A DNA stretch of 64,000 bases from Penicillium oxalicum. Lineage: Eukaryota > Ascomycota > Eurotiomycetes > Eurotiales > Aspergillaceae. The stretch is from NCBI RefSeq assembly GCF_001723175.1, contig NC_064652.1, positions 3,658,001-3,722,000 on the forward strand. The letters are read 5' to 3'. The notes below the pieces were generated by a model. It was not told where the DNA came from. It saw only the letters and a program-made list of their open reading frames with translations, and did no database searches. Shown here piece after piece: positions 1 to 12,630 of this stretch (within the stretch, counting starts at the first letter, position 1; each line of letters opens with the position of its first letter). Position numbers and translations under genes: made by a program.

Positions 1-2281
1 AATGCCCTACCTGAAACAAACCCCGCTTCATGCATGTTGATCTCTGCCCTATACGGAAGCAAAGAAAAAATGAATAAGAATAAGAATAAAATGATAAACA
101 ATAAGGTTTCACGTCACCTTCTCTGTGATAATGTCAGCACGAGAGGGAATAAAAAGATCCATGACATGCTGAACAAAGGCGGGGTGAATGAATGACTGAA
201 TGCAGAATGCATGATTGAATGGAGGGATGGACAAACTCCGACCTCTACTACTGTAGATAAAGGGTGGTTGGAGAATCCATGGATTCATCCTGTGACAACT
301 TCAACTCGCAAGTCCAGCCTCATTACGTATTTTGTCGCGAAGAATGTAGCCGACACTCCATACAGAACAGAGAGAGACCTACAGAAGGGCTTGGGTCTGG
401 TCTGGTCTGGTGTGCATCCCCACCCACACCCGTCTCCCTGAGGAATGCGGGTACTACCCACCACTCAGAAGCATCCATAATCGAAGTACTGCGTATGTAG
501 TAATGTACGGTGGACGAGGTTCCTATATGGGATGGTAGATCTGGAAAATTATACGGTATTTCTTTTTCTATTCTCAAGCTGATTGGTTACTATAAAAAAA
601 TGCACATGCACACATGCAAACTTACATCATCAGCCTCATGTCACATGTCATGTAGGAGCTATATGCATATAAAACTATATCTATGTAGTTCAGTGACATG
701 CGATGCATGCTCTCAGTCTAGGTCCATCCTAGAGAGTCTACCACCTATATACTATCGGTAGGAAATATATTTCGCACTATCAGATGAAATTTTGTTATAC
801 GAAACGGTCATCCATTTGAGTAAGGCTCGGCGGGATGTGATAAATAAGGAGGATCAGCGACCTAGTACCTAGACAGGTGCCTGTAGATGAAGAAGTGCAT
901 CCACCGTCTGGGATCATTGTCTCCGGTAACCTCGACCGAGAGAGCTCTCCGGTCCTGTGAAGAAATTTGCATATTTGACAGTTCATTTGGGTTTTCCCCG
1001 GCCTCTTTTCTTGTGAACAAATGAAAGTAGAATAAACATCATTCCAATCACGTCTGTCTGATTCCATCGGCATATACTCATTCGTGTGCTAGGCCTACTA
1101 TTGCCTCAAGAGTGCTCCCGAAGCTTAGTCTTTTGCGCGCTCTTCCCCTCGGTGACGGGTCGGGAATAAAGCCCAGCTGTCCCGGACTGGACGCCACAAG
1201 TTGGCACTTATACGTATGGGTGAAGCCACATTAACACTCATTCTTCACATGCATACTCGAGTCTGAAAAGGCAATTCGTTGGGTTGGATCAGATATACAG
1301 TTTGGGCTATCTGTACACCTTGCATCCATTCACCATCTTAAGATGGAATCTCAAAGAATCCAATTCAAGCAAGTAATGAAAAGAAGGAAGCACTTTCATC
1401 AAATGAGTTGGTGATCTACCTTGATTGACTGCAAGTGCCTCGTTCTTCCAGCTTTCCCCAAAAAGCAAACTTGACGACCAAAAGAAAAAAAAACAAACCC
1501 GTCCAGTCACATTGGGTATAGGGGGCGACACAGGGAAACAACGCGAATCTAACCAAGGACACTCGTGAAGCTGAGATGCTCCATCGTAGGAGCCGTATAC
1601 CAGAAGGGTCTCGTTGACCAGTATCAAGCGAGGGTTGCGGAGAGCGCACCCAGGACGAAACCGAATCTGTCGATCAACAAGTGAGGCTTTGGTCATTCGA
1701 AACTCACCAGGTACATCACTCAATACGGAGGGCAAAAGCAGTGGAGGCCCAGTCCACAGCAGGCACGCCAGAGGAGAAAGGAAGAAATGTTCATTAAAAA
1801 AAGTGTCAACTGCTCCGGGTGTATGCTTGGTGTTGTCCCGGATCCGGCCGCGGGTGAACAAGACCAAAAGTACACCATGCATTCGCTGTAAAATACAAAT
1901 ATTTTCCCCGAGTCGGGGACCGAACCTCGAGTCGTTGGCTCGAGGTTCGCAATCATGACCACAATCGAGGTCCACGCCAGGCAGATTCTCGAATCCGGAA
2001 AGCATCGAAAAGGGGGGAAGGTGTACAATGTATTCTATGTCATGCTGAATTCGATGCGGGTCATGTTCGAGTTTGTCGAAAAAACGAAGACAAAGGGGGG
2101 GGGCGGAAGGTGAATATTATAGAAGGTTCGTCCGTAACCGGGTAAGCGGGTGCATTGAGAATGAAGAAGCTTCGAAGAAGTCGGGTGAACACAGCGCAAG
2201 TCATGGTGGACTGCGAGCCAGCCGAACAAATGAACGGAGCAGCTGAGAGAAAAGTGGTTAAAGGTCGTAAGGTGGCATCCT
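1..2281. other. Non-coding tract before the first gene
   Basis: I see no reading frame here with recognisable protein similarity or a sensible exon structure. The longest open frames are composed of low-complexity or antisense-looking peptide. The only structured element is the pair of inverted repeats at 1905-1949, listed separately. The right end is the 3' flank of the mannosyltransferase gene. Confidence 0.6.
1905..1949. repeat. Two adjacent perfect inverted repeats (hairpins)
   Basis: A 6-bp arm (1905-1910) pairs with 1914-1919 around a 3-nt loop. Immediately after, an 11-bp arm (1921-1931, CGAACCTCGAG) pairs perfectly with 1939-1949 around a 7-nt loop. On the minus strand the right part reads GGTTCGGTCCCCGACTCGGG, which resembles the T-arm and acceptor end of a tRNA. 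No matching 5' acceptor strand or A box is found at the right distance. It could be a transcript hairpin, a decayed tRNA, or chance. Confidence 0.6.
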
Positions 2282-3587
2282 CTAATCATCGCGACGACCA
2301 AGTTCGTAAGATGTCTCAGTAACCCCACCTTGCTCCTCATCCTCCTTGAAGCTGACGTGGCGAAGCAAGGTAGGCATGATGCGACGAGCACGCCGAGTGG
2401 GGGAGGACGAAAGTCGAGGGCTGATGATCGACGGCACCTTGCTATATCGGTAGCGATACTTGGAGCCCAGAAGCATGATTCGACCATATGTCCACCACAG
2501 ACAGATGCCCACGACACCGGCGAGTACAAACCCGCAGAATGTGAGGAACATCCAATGTTGACCCATCTGTAAAGAGTGAAGCTTATCAGTCCAGGTTCCC
2601 TTTTCCGTGTATGGCAAAGGGGACATCTCTTACCCAGAAGATCAAATGCGCATCCTTGCCATGCCAACTGTTGCCAGTGTGATGGGTGAAGAAGCTCCAT
2701 GAGAACTTATTATATTCGTCTTGCATCAGAATGCGCACCCGACCAGATTCACCGGGCTTATCCTGCATGTATTCTTTCCAAATCACCGAGAGAAACAGTG
2801 GACCTGTTGAGTACATGACCGTGATGTATGGCAACACCCACTTGCGGTCATATTTCTGCAGAAGCTCAATCACGCGCAAGAAGAATGGATGTTGCGGGAC
2901 GGACCCCATGGCGTCGTTGGAGATACCGGTGGGAACAGTGCGACGGACCCAGGCAGGGTAGGCAAGAAGCGGGTCAAGACGGCGGTTGCAACCCTACAGT
3001 AAAATGAGCATATTGTCCAGGTGAGCCAGATCAAGTCACACTACTTACGTCGTCCAGATCAATGTAGGTGCCACCGTAATGGGCCAGAACAAAGTATCGA
3101 ATCGTGTCTGCGCGCTGGATGGGGTACTTGTACCCGTCAAAGGTGTCCAGGAACCACGGGTATTCGGCAGCAATAAACTCGCGCGATTTCTCATTTGTCC
3201 ACAGCTGGAGGGTTCCACGTTAGCAATGCGATGTACACCTCGCGTATTTTCTCAATGGGTCTGGGGGCTTTCGGTTTTTTCCGGTGGCGACGGAACTGGT
3301 GCACGTACAATATACTCATAGTCTGGGTGCAGATCAATGCAGCTCTGCTGAGCCTCCCTCCAAACCTCGGGAATGGTCTCATTCTTGTAGGTCTGATGAA
3401 TGATCTTGGGGATGATCTGAGGCCGCGTTTCGATCAGACTGGAGTTGGGTGAGGGCAGCTCCGCGCGGTGAATGGCATCCGCAGCCGCATCCTCCACCAG
3501 CAATGACAGCAACGTTGATACGCTGCGGATAAGGAGAGTGAGGATGAGCAAGTTCACCACAATGAAGATTAAAAGACCGCGCCGCAT
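2282..3587 (-). CDS. Inositol-phosphoceramide mannosyltransferase (MIPC synthase catalytic subunit, GT32)
   Basis: Exons read as complement(2282..2566, 2634..2993, 3049..3204, 3309..3587), all GT-AG and all phase 0, giving 359 residues. The family transfers mannose from GDP-mannose to inositol phosphoceramide in the Golgi (yeast Sur1/Csh1). The N-terminus has a membrane anchor (residues 5-30), followed by IPKIIHQTYKNETIPEVWR, typical of the OCH1/GT32 fold. The second exon carries RADTIRYFVLAHYGGTYIDL followed by DD, which contains the DxD metal and nucleotide-sugar motif (about residues 143-145). A second hydrophobic segment (about 270-290) lies near the C-terminus, the two-anchor layout of Sur1-type enzymes. 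It could instead be an Och1-like alpha-1,6-mannosyltransferase, but the C-terminal membrane segment favours MIPC synthase. The start is the first ATG in frame. Confidence 0.88.
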
Positions 3588-6500
3588 GGTGAAAGTGGTT
3601 TCGAAGTCAACAGAGAGTTACTCTGTTCGGGTGCGGCAGGCAAAGAATATCGGGGAGGGGCGAATAGATCGGCGTTCACAGCCAGGGAGGAACGGGATCG
3701 AGATGCGGAGGCGTCGTATTCGATCTCGAGGATGCAATTGGAGTGTGAGCAAGGGAGCCGATACGCGAGTTTTGGTGTAGTGTCGTGGAGGCGTCCACAA
3801 AAAAAAAAACAAGTCTCACGGGGCCACGGGACGAAGGAGCTCCGATTTGGAGGCGCAATCCCCCTGGTTGCCGAGGATTCACTGGCAAAAGTGTATCACT
3901 GCGATCTAGATCCAAGTCTTCACAGACGGAATCGAGTCGCGACCTCTTGCCCGGTGTGGAATGGGCGACGGCGATGCAGTGCTGTCGGTCCCGAGCGCAA
4001 GCGAGTCTATTGAAGCAAGGCGAACGATCTAATTTGCAGACTCGCAGACCGAGCTGAAGCGACACCGTATCCGAAGGGAGGAGGTTGAAGTTTCGATGGG
4101 TACGGGGGTGTATCTGTATCCCAGGGATACAGAGGTCTGGTCGGTGTCAAAAGGATTGGAGTAGCAAAAGTGGTGGTCAGCCAGGGGAGGGCTATGGGAC
4201 AATAATAAGGAGCGACAGGTGGGGAACCAGGCCAAGTCCCCAGAAAGGAAAGGAGCGGATGAATTGAAGGTTTAGTTCAACGAAGAAGGAGCGACGCGGG
4301 AGGAGCCAAAAGAGCTCAAGAGGAGACCCCAAAAAGCCAAAAGGGAAAAACGAGGATTGAGACAGCGGTCGGGGCGGTCCACCGTGAGGCGTGAGTGGCC
4401 AGACCCAGGCCACTTGTATCCAGACCCCCCCCCCCAGTGGACGGGCAACCCTCAGGGCGATAGGGTGATGTTCGTATGGGGCGGAGCCAGGGCCTCCTGG
4501 TTTGGGTCTAGTCTGGTATCGGACTCGGGGTCGGTCATGGCTTTCCATTACATACCGTACAAATACAGACATACGCAGCAGTACCTTACAGGCAAGACAC
4601 ACTCAATACCGAACACACGCAGGAGGGCTGCAGAGGAAGTGGTGAAGCGACAGGAGTTCACCCGAGCTGGTGAAATGCTCCACTCACAGTGCGTGGCATC
4701 CTCAATAAACTCACTCCCGACTCCCGAATCCCGAAGGGGGGATTAGCGAGGGACCAAGTAAGCTTCTCTGTCGACTTCCGAGTGGGCGTTTTTGCTGCAT
4801 CCCGGTGATTGACACTTTTTATGGTCTCGGACCTGGCAACATTTTTGAGGGATACGTACAAATATGGAGAGCAATGACACGATACGTTTGACGTACATAT
4901 ACGAGTTTGAACGAGAGATAACCAGCTATACGAGAAAGTGATCCCATCCTGTATTTCGTCGCCAAGGGGCGGTGCATGGCTGCCAACTTGCCAAGTGCTT
5001 CCAGTTGGCAGGACAGCGTACACCATCGCAATTGTACGGACACTGGTTAGGGGGCTGTGATCAGAACCCGATTGAAAAGAGGCTGAGTCTCGTGGCAGGC
5101 CTGTTGCGAGGCTAATGGTCTTGGGTTTGGCTCTGGTGATTGGACGGCTATTGTGTCCCATGGGGCAAGCTCCCGATCAGCGTCCCACACTTGTTCACGG
5201 ATCCAGCGTAATTAATACTCATCTACATACATATTTCAACCCAGCCAAGCAGTATTGTACTGTACTACGCCTCTGTCCGTTCTGCCCCACTGGATCAGAT
5301 ACACCTGTATTGTGCACTTGAATGCCGGCAGCTGGCTTAATTGGAGCAAAATGATGATTCAAACACATCTTCTCGATTCCCAAGTCGGTCAACGCAGACG
5401 CGAAACTTTTGTGGTCGGTCTTTGCTAATCTTTGTGGAACTGCACCATATGTAGGTCACCAGGTATGTAAATACCAGACAAGGTATGCATCTGTGGGCTC
5501 ATGACATGTGAGCAACGCCTCCTGCGGCTAATACAGTAGCTCAACCCCGACAGAACCATGAATGACCCGCGGTGGTGGCCAGGTGACGCAACGCAATTGC
5601 GTTGAAGAAGGCAATGCTGAGGCTTGAAGCACGGTATTCACGCCATTTATGAGATCAGCGGTCAATTCTAGATTTCTCTCAAGGCAACAGCAATGATCCT
5701 TGAGCCACACTTGCGTCAAATCGTAGCCGCCACTCCGATGTGCAGCGATCACTTTGGAGCAACGCAACTGCCTGCCACAGTAAAACTCCCCAGCCACGAT
5801 GCCAATATCCAGTAGCGGGAAATGAAACCGACGCCGAGCTCATCTGAGGACAGAGAGGAAAAAAAAGTTTGAGATTCAAAGCCACGTACCACAATGTCTA
5901 TAAGCTTCTGAACCCAAATGTTTTAGAGAGGAATCGAACCCCGATTAGGCAGCTGGCCACTACATTTGTCCAGCGTAGGTGGAGCGTTCCATAGTATTAT
6001 TACACTACACTACTACAGTAATTTTGTATATGGAGGCTGGGTGCCTGAGGCTGCAATGCTTGGCCACGGTTTAATCTTCACCGATGCGAATACCATATCC
6101 GCATGCTTTCCATGGAACCATCACGCCCGTGGCTTTTATGGTTCAGCATACCGAGGCACTTGTTGAAAAATGTAGGCAAGAGAGAAGAAAAGAAAAAAAA
6201 ATGAATCCACTTCTGCCCATGTTTTTGAATATGTATAAAGAACGGGCATATACACTATCAACCTGCATTAAATCGGACCAGTACAATTAACATGACAACT
6301 GTTGAATGCCGTTGAATCGGTCATCAGCTTACTACTAGACTTGCTTATTGACAAGCGCGGATGTGAAAGTTCCGGGATTGCCCAAATTTGCGAATTTTAC
6401 TGGCGCCATCCAGCAAAATCCTGAATGTACAAAATTTTATACTCAGTTGACCGGCACGTCGTCACAACTTAGGTGCTCCACGAGAACCATAATCTAAAGC

Positions 6501-9500
6501 AAACTTTGACGCGCGGTCCCGCTACTTACAAGATTTGCATCAAGTGCGGCCGCTAACAATGGAACCTATTTCGCCGACCGGGTACCATTGAACAATGGAC
6601 CGAATCGGGAACTGCAAAAAATGATGAGAATGGAGACCAAGATCTTGCAGAATATGTGTATAACGGGCATGGTGGGCTTGAGTGACATTCACCGTTCGAC
6701 GAAATAATTGTGGTACGGCCGGGCGAATCGACCCTGGGTATCCAAGTAGGATTTCTTTACTGCGGATCAATCATTGGCGATGGCTACTTTGCAAAGTAAG
6801 GAACCATCTGTCGGCGACGATTGCCTCTCTCATCGAAATCCCTCCAGTGGACATCTGCAATTCGGGGTTAATCTCTGAAAGCGGCAGTCCTCGAAGTCTG
6901 AAAGAACAAACTTTTTCGCCGCTTCTATCATCCATCCATCGATGATCTAGGAGTGGTTTCAATAATATCGCTTGAATTCTACAGTAATACTCGTTTTGCC
7001 CCCTTCTTCACGCCAAGCTTCGCGGGTGTCCTGGAAAGTAGGAGCAGCGGGAAATCTAGAACTCCTGTAATTAAAGATGCATTGCAGCAAGGTGATTGCC
7101 AGTGCTTGAGGCAAGGAGGAGACAGGTGAAACACACAAACCGTACCTGCATAATAATACATACACAGTGGCTTGCATCGATATTCGAGGGATCTCTCTGT
7201 TCATTTACTACAACGTAAGGCTATGTAATCGTCAAGAGAGCTGAATATATTACATTACATACAGTTCCTCTCATGCTGTATTACTACCCTTACAGTATAA
7301 TATACCAGACTTACACACGGTGCGCACCGCCGCACTCAGGGCTGCCGTATGCACCCAGTCCACCATCAAGCAGCATACTGTAGGTCTGGTATGGCAATCT
7401 CAATGGTCCTAGCCTTAACAGTGCATCCTTGGACCCCACCGAGGCTCAGCCACGCTAGCCCCAACAACTTCGATACGAGGTCAAGAACGTATTCGTATCA
7501 TCATCGGACCCATCGTCAGAAGCGCCTCTCTTTATCCAAGTTTCATGCCCACCGAGAAAAACAAGACTTGTTCATGCACAAATCCTGAATACTTTCCTGT
7601 GATCCGAGCTGTGATGGACCGGCATTTCGGCTTTGGTCAGCTCCCTATCGAGAAGCTATTTATACTGCAGGGCTTATTTATACGACAACTGATCCGAGCT
7701 AACTCGGCTCTTAACCAGTCCCACTTGGTTACAGTCGTTCCTGGAATCAATCCCCATACACCTGAATGGTATCTCCAAGACCTTGAGAGGGTACAGTACC
7801 CCCTCTTATCTCACAACTGCCCCGTCGGCTCTCCATAACCTACCGAACCCCGACGAACCATGACCATTTATCGGAACCAGCGTAACGGCCAATAATTTTG
7901 GCAAGCCTCGGAGATTCATGGTTGAACTGTGTCATTTTCAGCTTTGAGTACTGTAGATTCGCACGTCCCCGCTCCTCAGGAGTCCCAACCTAATGGAGGA
8001 AATATGGCGCTTCCCAATGCCGAGGAGATTATGAACAGGTTCCACTCCGTGCAACGATGAATTTGTGTGATTGGATGTGTCTTTTTTTTGTTCTCTATAT
8101 TCGGGTGGACTTTCCAGTGGAGAGGCTCCAGTCTCTGAATCTTTCATGAACCCCGCGACTTGGCTGGGATGTGTGGAAGCGAAGACTCTTTTCAATTGTC
8201 TCGCGTAGTGTGCAGCGTAATAATTTTTCCTAGGCAATTGGTTCGTACTGCCTTGCAACCACCCTACACATCTACTCAATACCTAATACTGATGTATCAT
8301 ATTTAAAGATCATCTGTGAATTTCTACATACCTATATGCCAAGCCTCTTCCAGATCTGCACTGTAGTCCGACGACCCTCACCTGCCGAACTCTGTTCATA
8401 TCAGCTTCAATTGATTCCATTCGTACGATCTTTGCGGCTCACCCAATATCATAACATTCACACATCCTGTTGTCTCCACTCACCAAACCCTCCAATCCGC
8501 GATCCTCGGGCATACGATAAACCAAGCCCAGGGCGCCGCGGGCGTTTATAAGGATTCTCCACCTAGAAATGTTTCAAACATTTTGCAGATTTTCTTTTTG
8601 CGGAGAAAGCAGCGATTCTACAAAGTGCCTCATCGTGTTCGTATCAATTCCGATCTTCTTGGCCCAGTCAGGTCCTGTGTATTTCAATTCGCTCCAGGAT
8701 AGGAAGCTCAAGTCGGGGCCGAGGAACTGTACTGTACATAGGTAGGTGCATGTTGTGGGGAAAAGACTGGGCGGCATCTTTGAACTGAACGGATCTTCGA
8801 GTTCCAGTTTATTGTGGGTGGTGGAGTCTATGTAGATTTCTGCGATCTATCTGCGCACCGCAGCAGCCTTTGTTCTTGTCCGTAGTCCATTCTATCCAGG
8901 CGGCCTTGAATAAAATCTCAAACAAAAAGTGAAACCGAGTCGCGAGTGGATCACATATTTTACCATAAATGTGCTGTAGCTATTGTACTACAGTAAGTTG
9001 ATTTTCATGCGTTTTGGGTAAACTCCTCGGCTCTCATCTAGAATACGAAGGATACTGTTTGTACGATACATACATAGTCAGTCATATACGGTGTGTACGT
9101 GACGCTCATTGGCATTTTACACCATCAATCTCGCTCCGGATCACCTTGACCGGGGTCAATTGACGCACCTCGCTTAGCATCATGCTCAGAGCTAGCTCAA
9201 CGGCCCATGCTTTCCGCTCCCAACGAGATTCATAGCTTTGACGTCCAAGCTCTCTTACTTGTTTTGCACAAGATCGGCGTGGAAGATGACAGCCCCTGAC
9301 GTGCGGGCGTTGATCCGCAGGGGACAAAGCTTTCGGCATTTTGGGGGGAAAGGGAGAGGCCGACCGAGTGCAGTTGTATCAAGTGCAGTGGTTGCTGCGG
9401 GATATCATCCGGTATCTAAATGTAGATGGTAAGTCACTGGTGGAGAAAAAGGAATGGACGTAAGTACATATCAACAACCATGAGGATGAAAGAGAGTCTA

Positions 9501-11149
9501 GGCGCGTGGTTCTATTCAAAGGTTCAAACCACCTACGTAGGAGTCAGAACTCGGAATTGCCTTCCTACCCCAGACTCGTACAAGTCTCACAGTCTTTCCT
9601 CAAAGAAAGTTGTTGGCATTAATCCCATTTTTGGGTCATTGGAACGACGTTCAGCTGGATACCTCCATCAGGTTCAGTAGATAGTATAACCATAGTACTT
9701 CGATTTGCGATTCTCTGCGACACCCAAAAGGATCAAACCCCACGTCAATCTAAAGAGTTACCAGGGGAGGGCGGGAGCAAGCAACTGATGATCACGGCCC
9801 ACACTCAATTTCCATACTGCCTTTTTCCTTTTACCCGCATCAACGCTCACGCCCGCTGACGGGCTAGTCGAACGCCCCCGGCGAACGTGGCGTCGGGGAG
9901 ACAAGAGGGCCTTGTTTTTGAGCGCCATGGAGACTCCTCAACCATTCAGGATTGTAGAGGTAGACAGCGTCACCGGGGGTATTGTTTGTTTTTGGGTCTC
10001 ATGGTCATTAGCATGGGCAGGAACTTCGTTCAGTCGCAGTCTAGGTTTTTGTCGGGGTAGTCGAGGTAATTCGAGCACATACGTAAGCGGGCGCACTGTT
10101 GTGGCTGGTCCCGTCTCTGGTACAACAGCACATTCTTATGTACAGATTCTGCCTATACTGATGGCTCGTAGGGCCCTGCATTATGACTGGAAGTGAAAGG
10201 ACTCGAAAGCCTCATGGCTGGTCGGTGCGGATGCTTGAGCTTATAGACGGGTGCGTATGAACGAAAAACGCACGAGATCAAGAGGATCACGATACTGATA
10301 GGTAGCGAATTGTAGAGAATGAATACTCGGGTGTTGATTCAGACTTCGTAGTCCACCCAGAGCTGGTAGAGATACTTGGAAGTTGAAATTTAAAAGTAGT
10401 AACACACATCTATAACTACGCGATTGTCGTAAAGCGGGGAGAGCAAGGCCGTATTCGTATACATATCAGGAAGCGAAGATGCATCAAAACTTGTGCCCAT
10501 TGTTGAACGAGTCTACACCAAATTCCTCGGATATACCAAAACAGACTTGCGTGGTAGGTGCGCATGGATACCGACAGGTAGGAGAGAATAATGGATAAGT
10601 GAGTCCATTCGCTATCTACCAACATGCGTGACCGTATGATACTATGAGAGGACCACCGACAGCAAGCAAGATACAACTTGCTCTGAAATTGTCATGACCG
10701 GTCTTACTTGGAGCGGAACCTTACACAAGTTGATCAAAACTAGGCTGAAATTTAAGTGCTCAAAAACAAAAACAAAACATTGAACCTCAAAGCTCACAGG
10801 GTATCTTCGCTATGATCTCAAACCAAAACATGCACGTCATTCTCCACTTCTCCCTTTATGTTTCCTTCGACCATCCGTGTTTGGAGTCATACTGCCAGGA
10901 TCATTCTCTAGAGTGGCCCAAGCCAAGGCCATTCGCATACTCATGGAGAGCAATGCTTTTGACAAAGGGCGGGCGGTGGCACCCGAGCCAGCCTATTCTG
11001 GCGGCCACGGAGAGCTTGCCAATTTGCAAGGCGCCTTTGTTGCCTCTCCAGGGTATCCGAATTCGATACAGAGCAGCACCAGCACGGGTGAGACCACCCT
11101 TGTGCTCGCCGCCTGTTCGATAATTTGCCCACCAGCAACCAGCCACCCA
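3588..11149. other. Long gene-poor tract (about 7.5 kb)
   Basis: No complete gene could be supported in this stretch. It holds AT-rich intergenic DNA with scattered TACTACAGTA-like motifs (for example near 6010, 7300 and 8983). A coding-like last-exon fragment lies at 8574-8726 and a tRNA-like T-arm at 5929-5942. The interval 3600-4400 is the upstream flank of the mannosyltransferase. An open frame on the plus strand at about 10880-11220 overlaps the 3' end of the derlin gene and has no recognisable similarity. Short or fast-evolving genes, or non-coding RNAs, could be missed. Confidence 0.5.
8574..8726 (-). pseudogene. Possible terminal exon or gene remnant
   Basis: On the minus strand a good acceptor (TGTACAG) at 8727 opens 50 codons ending in TGA at 8574. 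The peptide contains FLSWSELKYTGPDWAKKIGI and ends in SPQKENLQNV. Its composition looks like a genuine globular protein rather than random DNA. Upstream I could not find a matching exon with conserved character; the frame continues only as a short, unconvincing peptide. It may be the last exon of an unrecognised gene or a decayed relic. I do not recognise the family. Confidence 0.25.
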
Positions 11150-11890
11150 TCACTGCGCGGCCGCAACGGGAACCGCGACATTTCCGCCATCGTTATCGAT
11201 AGCACGCTCCTGCGTTCTCCCTGACCCGGACTCGAAAAGCCGGCGCCACCAGGACGGCGGATCCAAGGGCCGATGGCCGCCGTGCAAGGCAGGGTAAACG
11301 TCATTGAAGAAATACCACACATGGCCCACCGCCACACCAAGCATCTCATCCTTGGGCACAATCTTGTGAAGTAGCAGACTGAACGCCATCAGCACCCACG
11401 GTAGGTAGGGTGCGGGAAAGACCATCAGGCCGAGGAAACTCAGCCGCGTGTCGGGGTTGCGTCGCGCCCAGATATACACCAGACATGAGCTCAGTGCGGA
11501 GCCCAGGTAGGGCAAGGAGAGAAAAGGCGAGATAATCAACAGTAGGCTGGTGGCGTAAAAGATGAGCCAAGCGAATTGCGCCGGAGACCGACCGGATGAT
11601 TCCTCCACGAGTCGAGAGTATCGTTGGAGAAAGAACACGTGGAAGATGAGGTCAAGGTCGAGTCTGCCAAAATAGAGGAACGTCGTCAGAAGACGCCAGT
11701 ACTGCGATTTTGCATAGACTGCACGGAAACTGTAGAATAATTGAAGCTCGTTGACGATATTGCAATGGACGAGAACGGAGGTTGCCACGGTGGCTACTGT
11801 CCACCATCGGGTCACGGGCGGCATTTCATAGAACCATTGTTCAAGGGGAAACTGGCCTATGCGACCATTGTTGCCCCAGAGATCAGCCAT
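11150..11890 (-). CDS. Derlin (Der1/Dfm1-like rhomboid pseudoprotease)
   Basis: Single exon of 246 residues. Derlins sit in the ER membrane and help move misfolded proteins out for degradation (ERAD), working with Hrd1/Doa10 and Cdc48. Visible features are the conserved N-terminal stretch LEQWFYEMPPVTRWW, the derlin WR motif in YWRLLTTFLYFG (about residues 65-76), and several hydrophobic segments between about 20 and 195. The C-terminus is short and polar and lacks a clear SHP box, so Der1-like rather than Dfm1-like is possible. The start at 11890 is the first ATG; the frame runs two codons further upstream only with a TTG. The gene is divergent from the CENP-A gene with about 740 bp between the start codons. 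Confidence 0.9.
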   Translation of the reverse strand: MADLWGNNGRIGQFPLEQWFYEMPPVTRWWTVATVATSVLVHCNIVNELQLFYSFRAVYAKSQYWRLLTTFLYFGRLDLDLIFHVFFLQRYSRLVEESSGRSPAQFAWLIFYATSLLLIISPFLSLPYLGSALSSCLVYIWARRNPDTRLSFLGLMVFPAPYLPWVLMAFSLLLHKIVPKDEMLGVAVGHVWYFFNDVYPALHGGHRPLDPPSWWRRLFESGSGRTQERAIDNDGGNVAVPVAAAQ

Positions 11891-12630
11891 TGCCAAAGAA
11901 GAGAGCGTATGCGGAGACGTTCACGACGTGGCGTGTGAGAAAAAGAGGGTGACCCGAGCAAGATGAACGTAGGTGATGAAGAACAGAGCTCTCCCCGTAC
12001 GGAAAGACCAGATAACCCGATGAGCTCCAAAACTGCGGGACTGATAGCGCGCGATAAAGTCTCCCCCAGAATGGGCTTGGCACCGCTGAACCGCTTCGGG
12101 ATCATGAGAACACGTTATCGATAAAACAATCACACGTGACCTGACATGATCTCCCCACATCTTCCAGAATCACGTGCCTAACGCGTCGCCCGGGTCACGC
12201 GAGTCGCGGGTGGAATGACCCGAGCGAGTGAAAGTCACCGCGTGCGCGGGCGCTAAAAGACGAAAGAGATCCATTTGGAGTCGTTGACCCAGCCCCCTCC
12301 ATTTAACCCTTTTGGTCTTTCGCCGACTCGCTTTGATCGACCTCAGAGTGATTGCGCTGCCGGTCCCTTATTTCCCCGCACTAATTTCTTTCAAAGATTC
12401 TGTCGGTGCAATCGTGTCACCCTCATCCACCTCTTTCGCAAGGGCCATACCTCGACACGCTTCCACCCGTGCAGACAGCTTCCGCAGAGGCGGAGAGAGC
12501 GAAGGGAAAGAAAAGTAAACAAAAGGAAAACACAAGAAGACCGCCCGCAGCAACGAATTCCAGTTCCTGATCGCGAATCAATCGCAATCAGCCAATCTTG
12601 AGAAGAGCGCAATACCCTCCCTATCGCACA
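11891..12630. promoter_or_regulatory. Divergent promoter region of derlin and CENP-A with two CACGTG boxes
   Basis: This 740-bp interval separates two start codons that point away from each other. Two palindromic E-box cores (CACGTG) lie at 12133-12138 and 12171-12176, and the adjoining stretch to 12255 is rich in CpG and in CGCG and GGGTCA-like words. CACGTG is bound by bHLH factors in fungi, including the Cbf1 centromere-binding factor family; any role here is inference. Confidence 0.45.

Noticed and set aside
1307..2005. 232-codon minus-strand open frame
   Set aside because: Contains poly-Phe from an A run, no recognisable similarity, and crosses the hairpin region.
5929..5942. tRNA-like T-arm (GGGGTTCGATTCC) on the minus strand
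   Set aside because: The B-box consensus is present but there is no A box, no matching acceptor stem and the T-stem has mismatches; at most a tRNA relic.
10877..11224. Plus-strand open frame overlapping the 3' end of the derlin gene
   Set aside because: Begins only with a GTG and the peptide has no family I recognise; overlap with a clear gene on the other strand argues against it.
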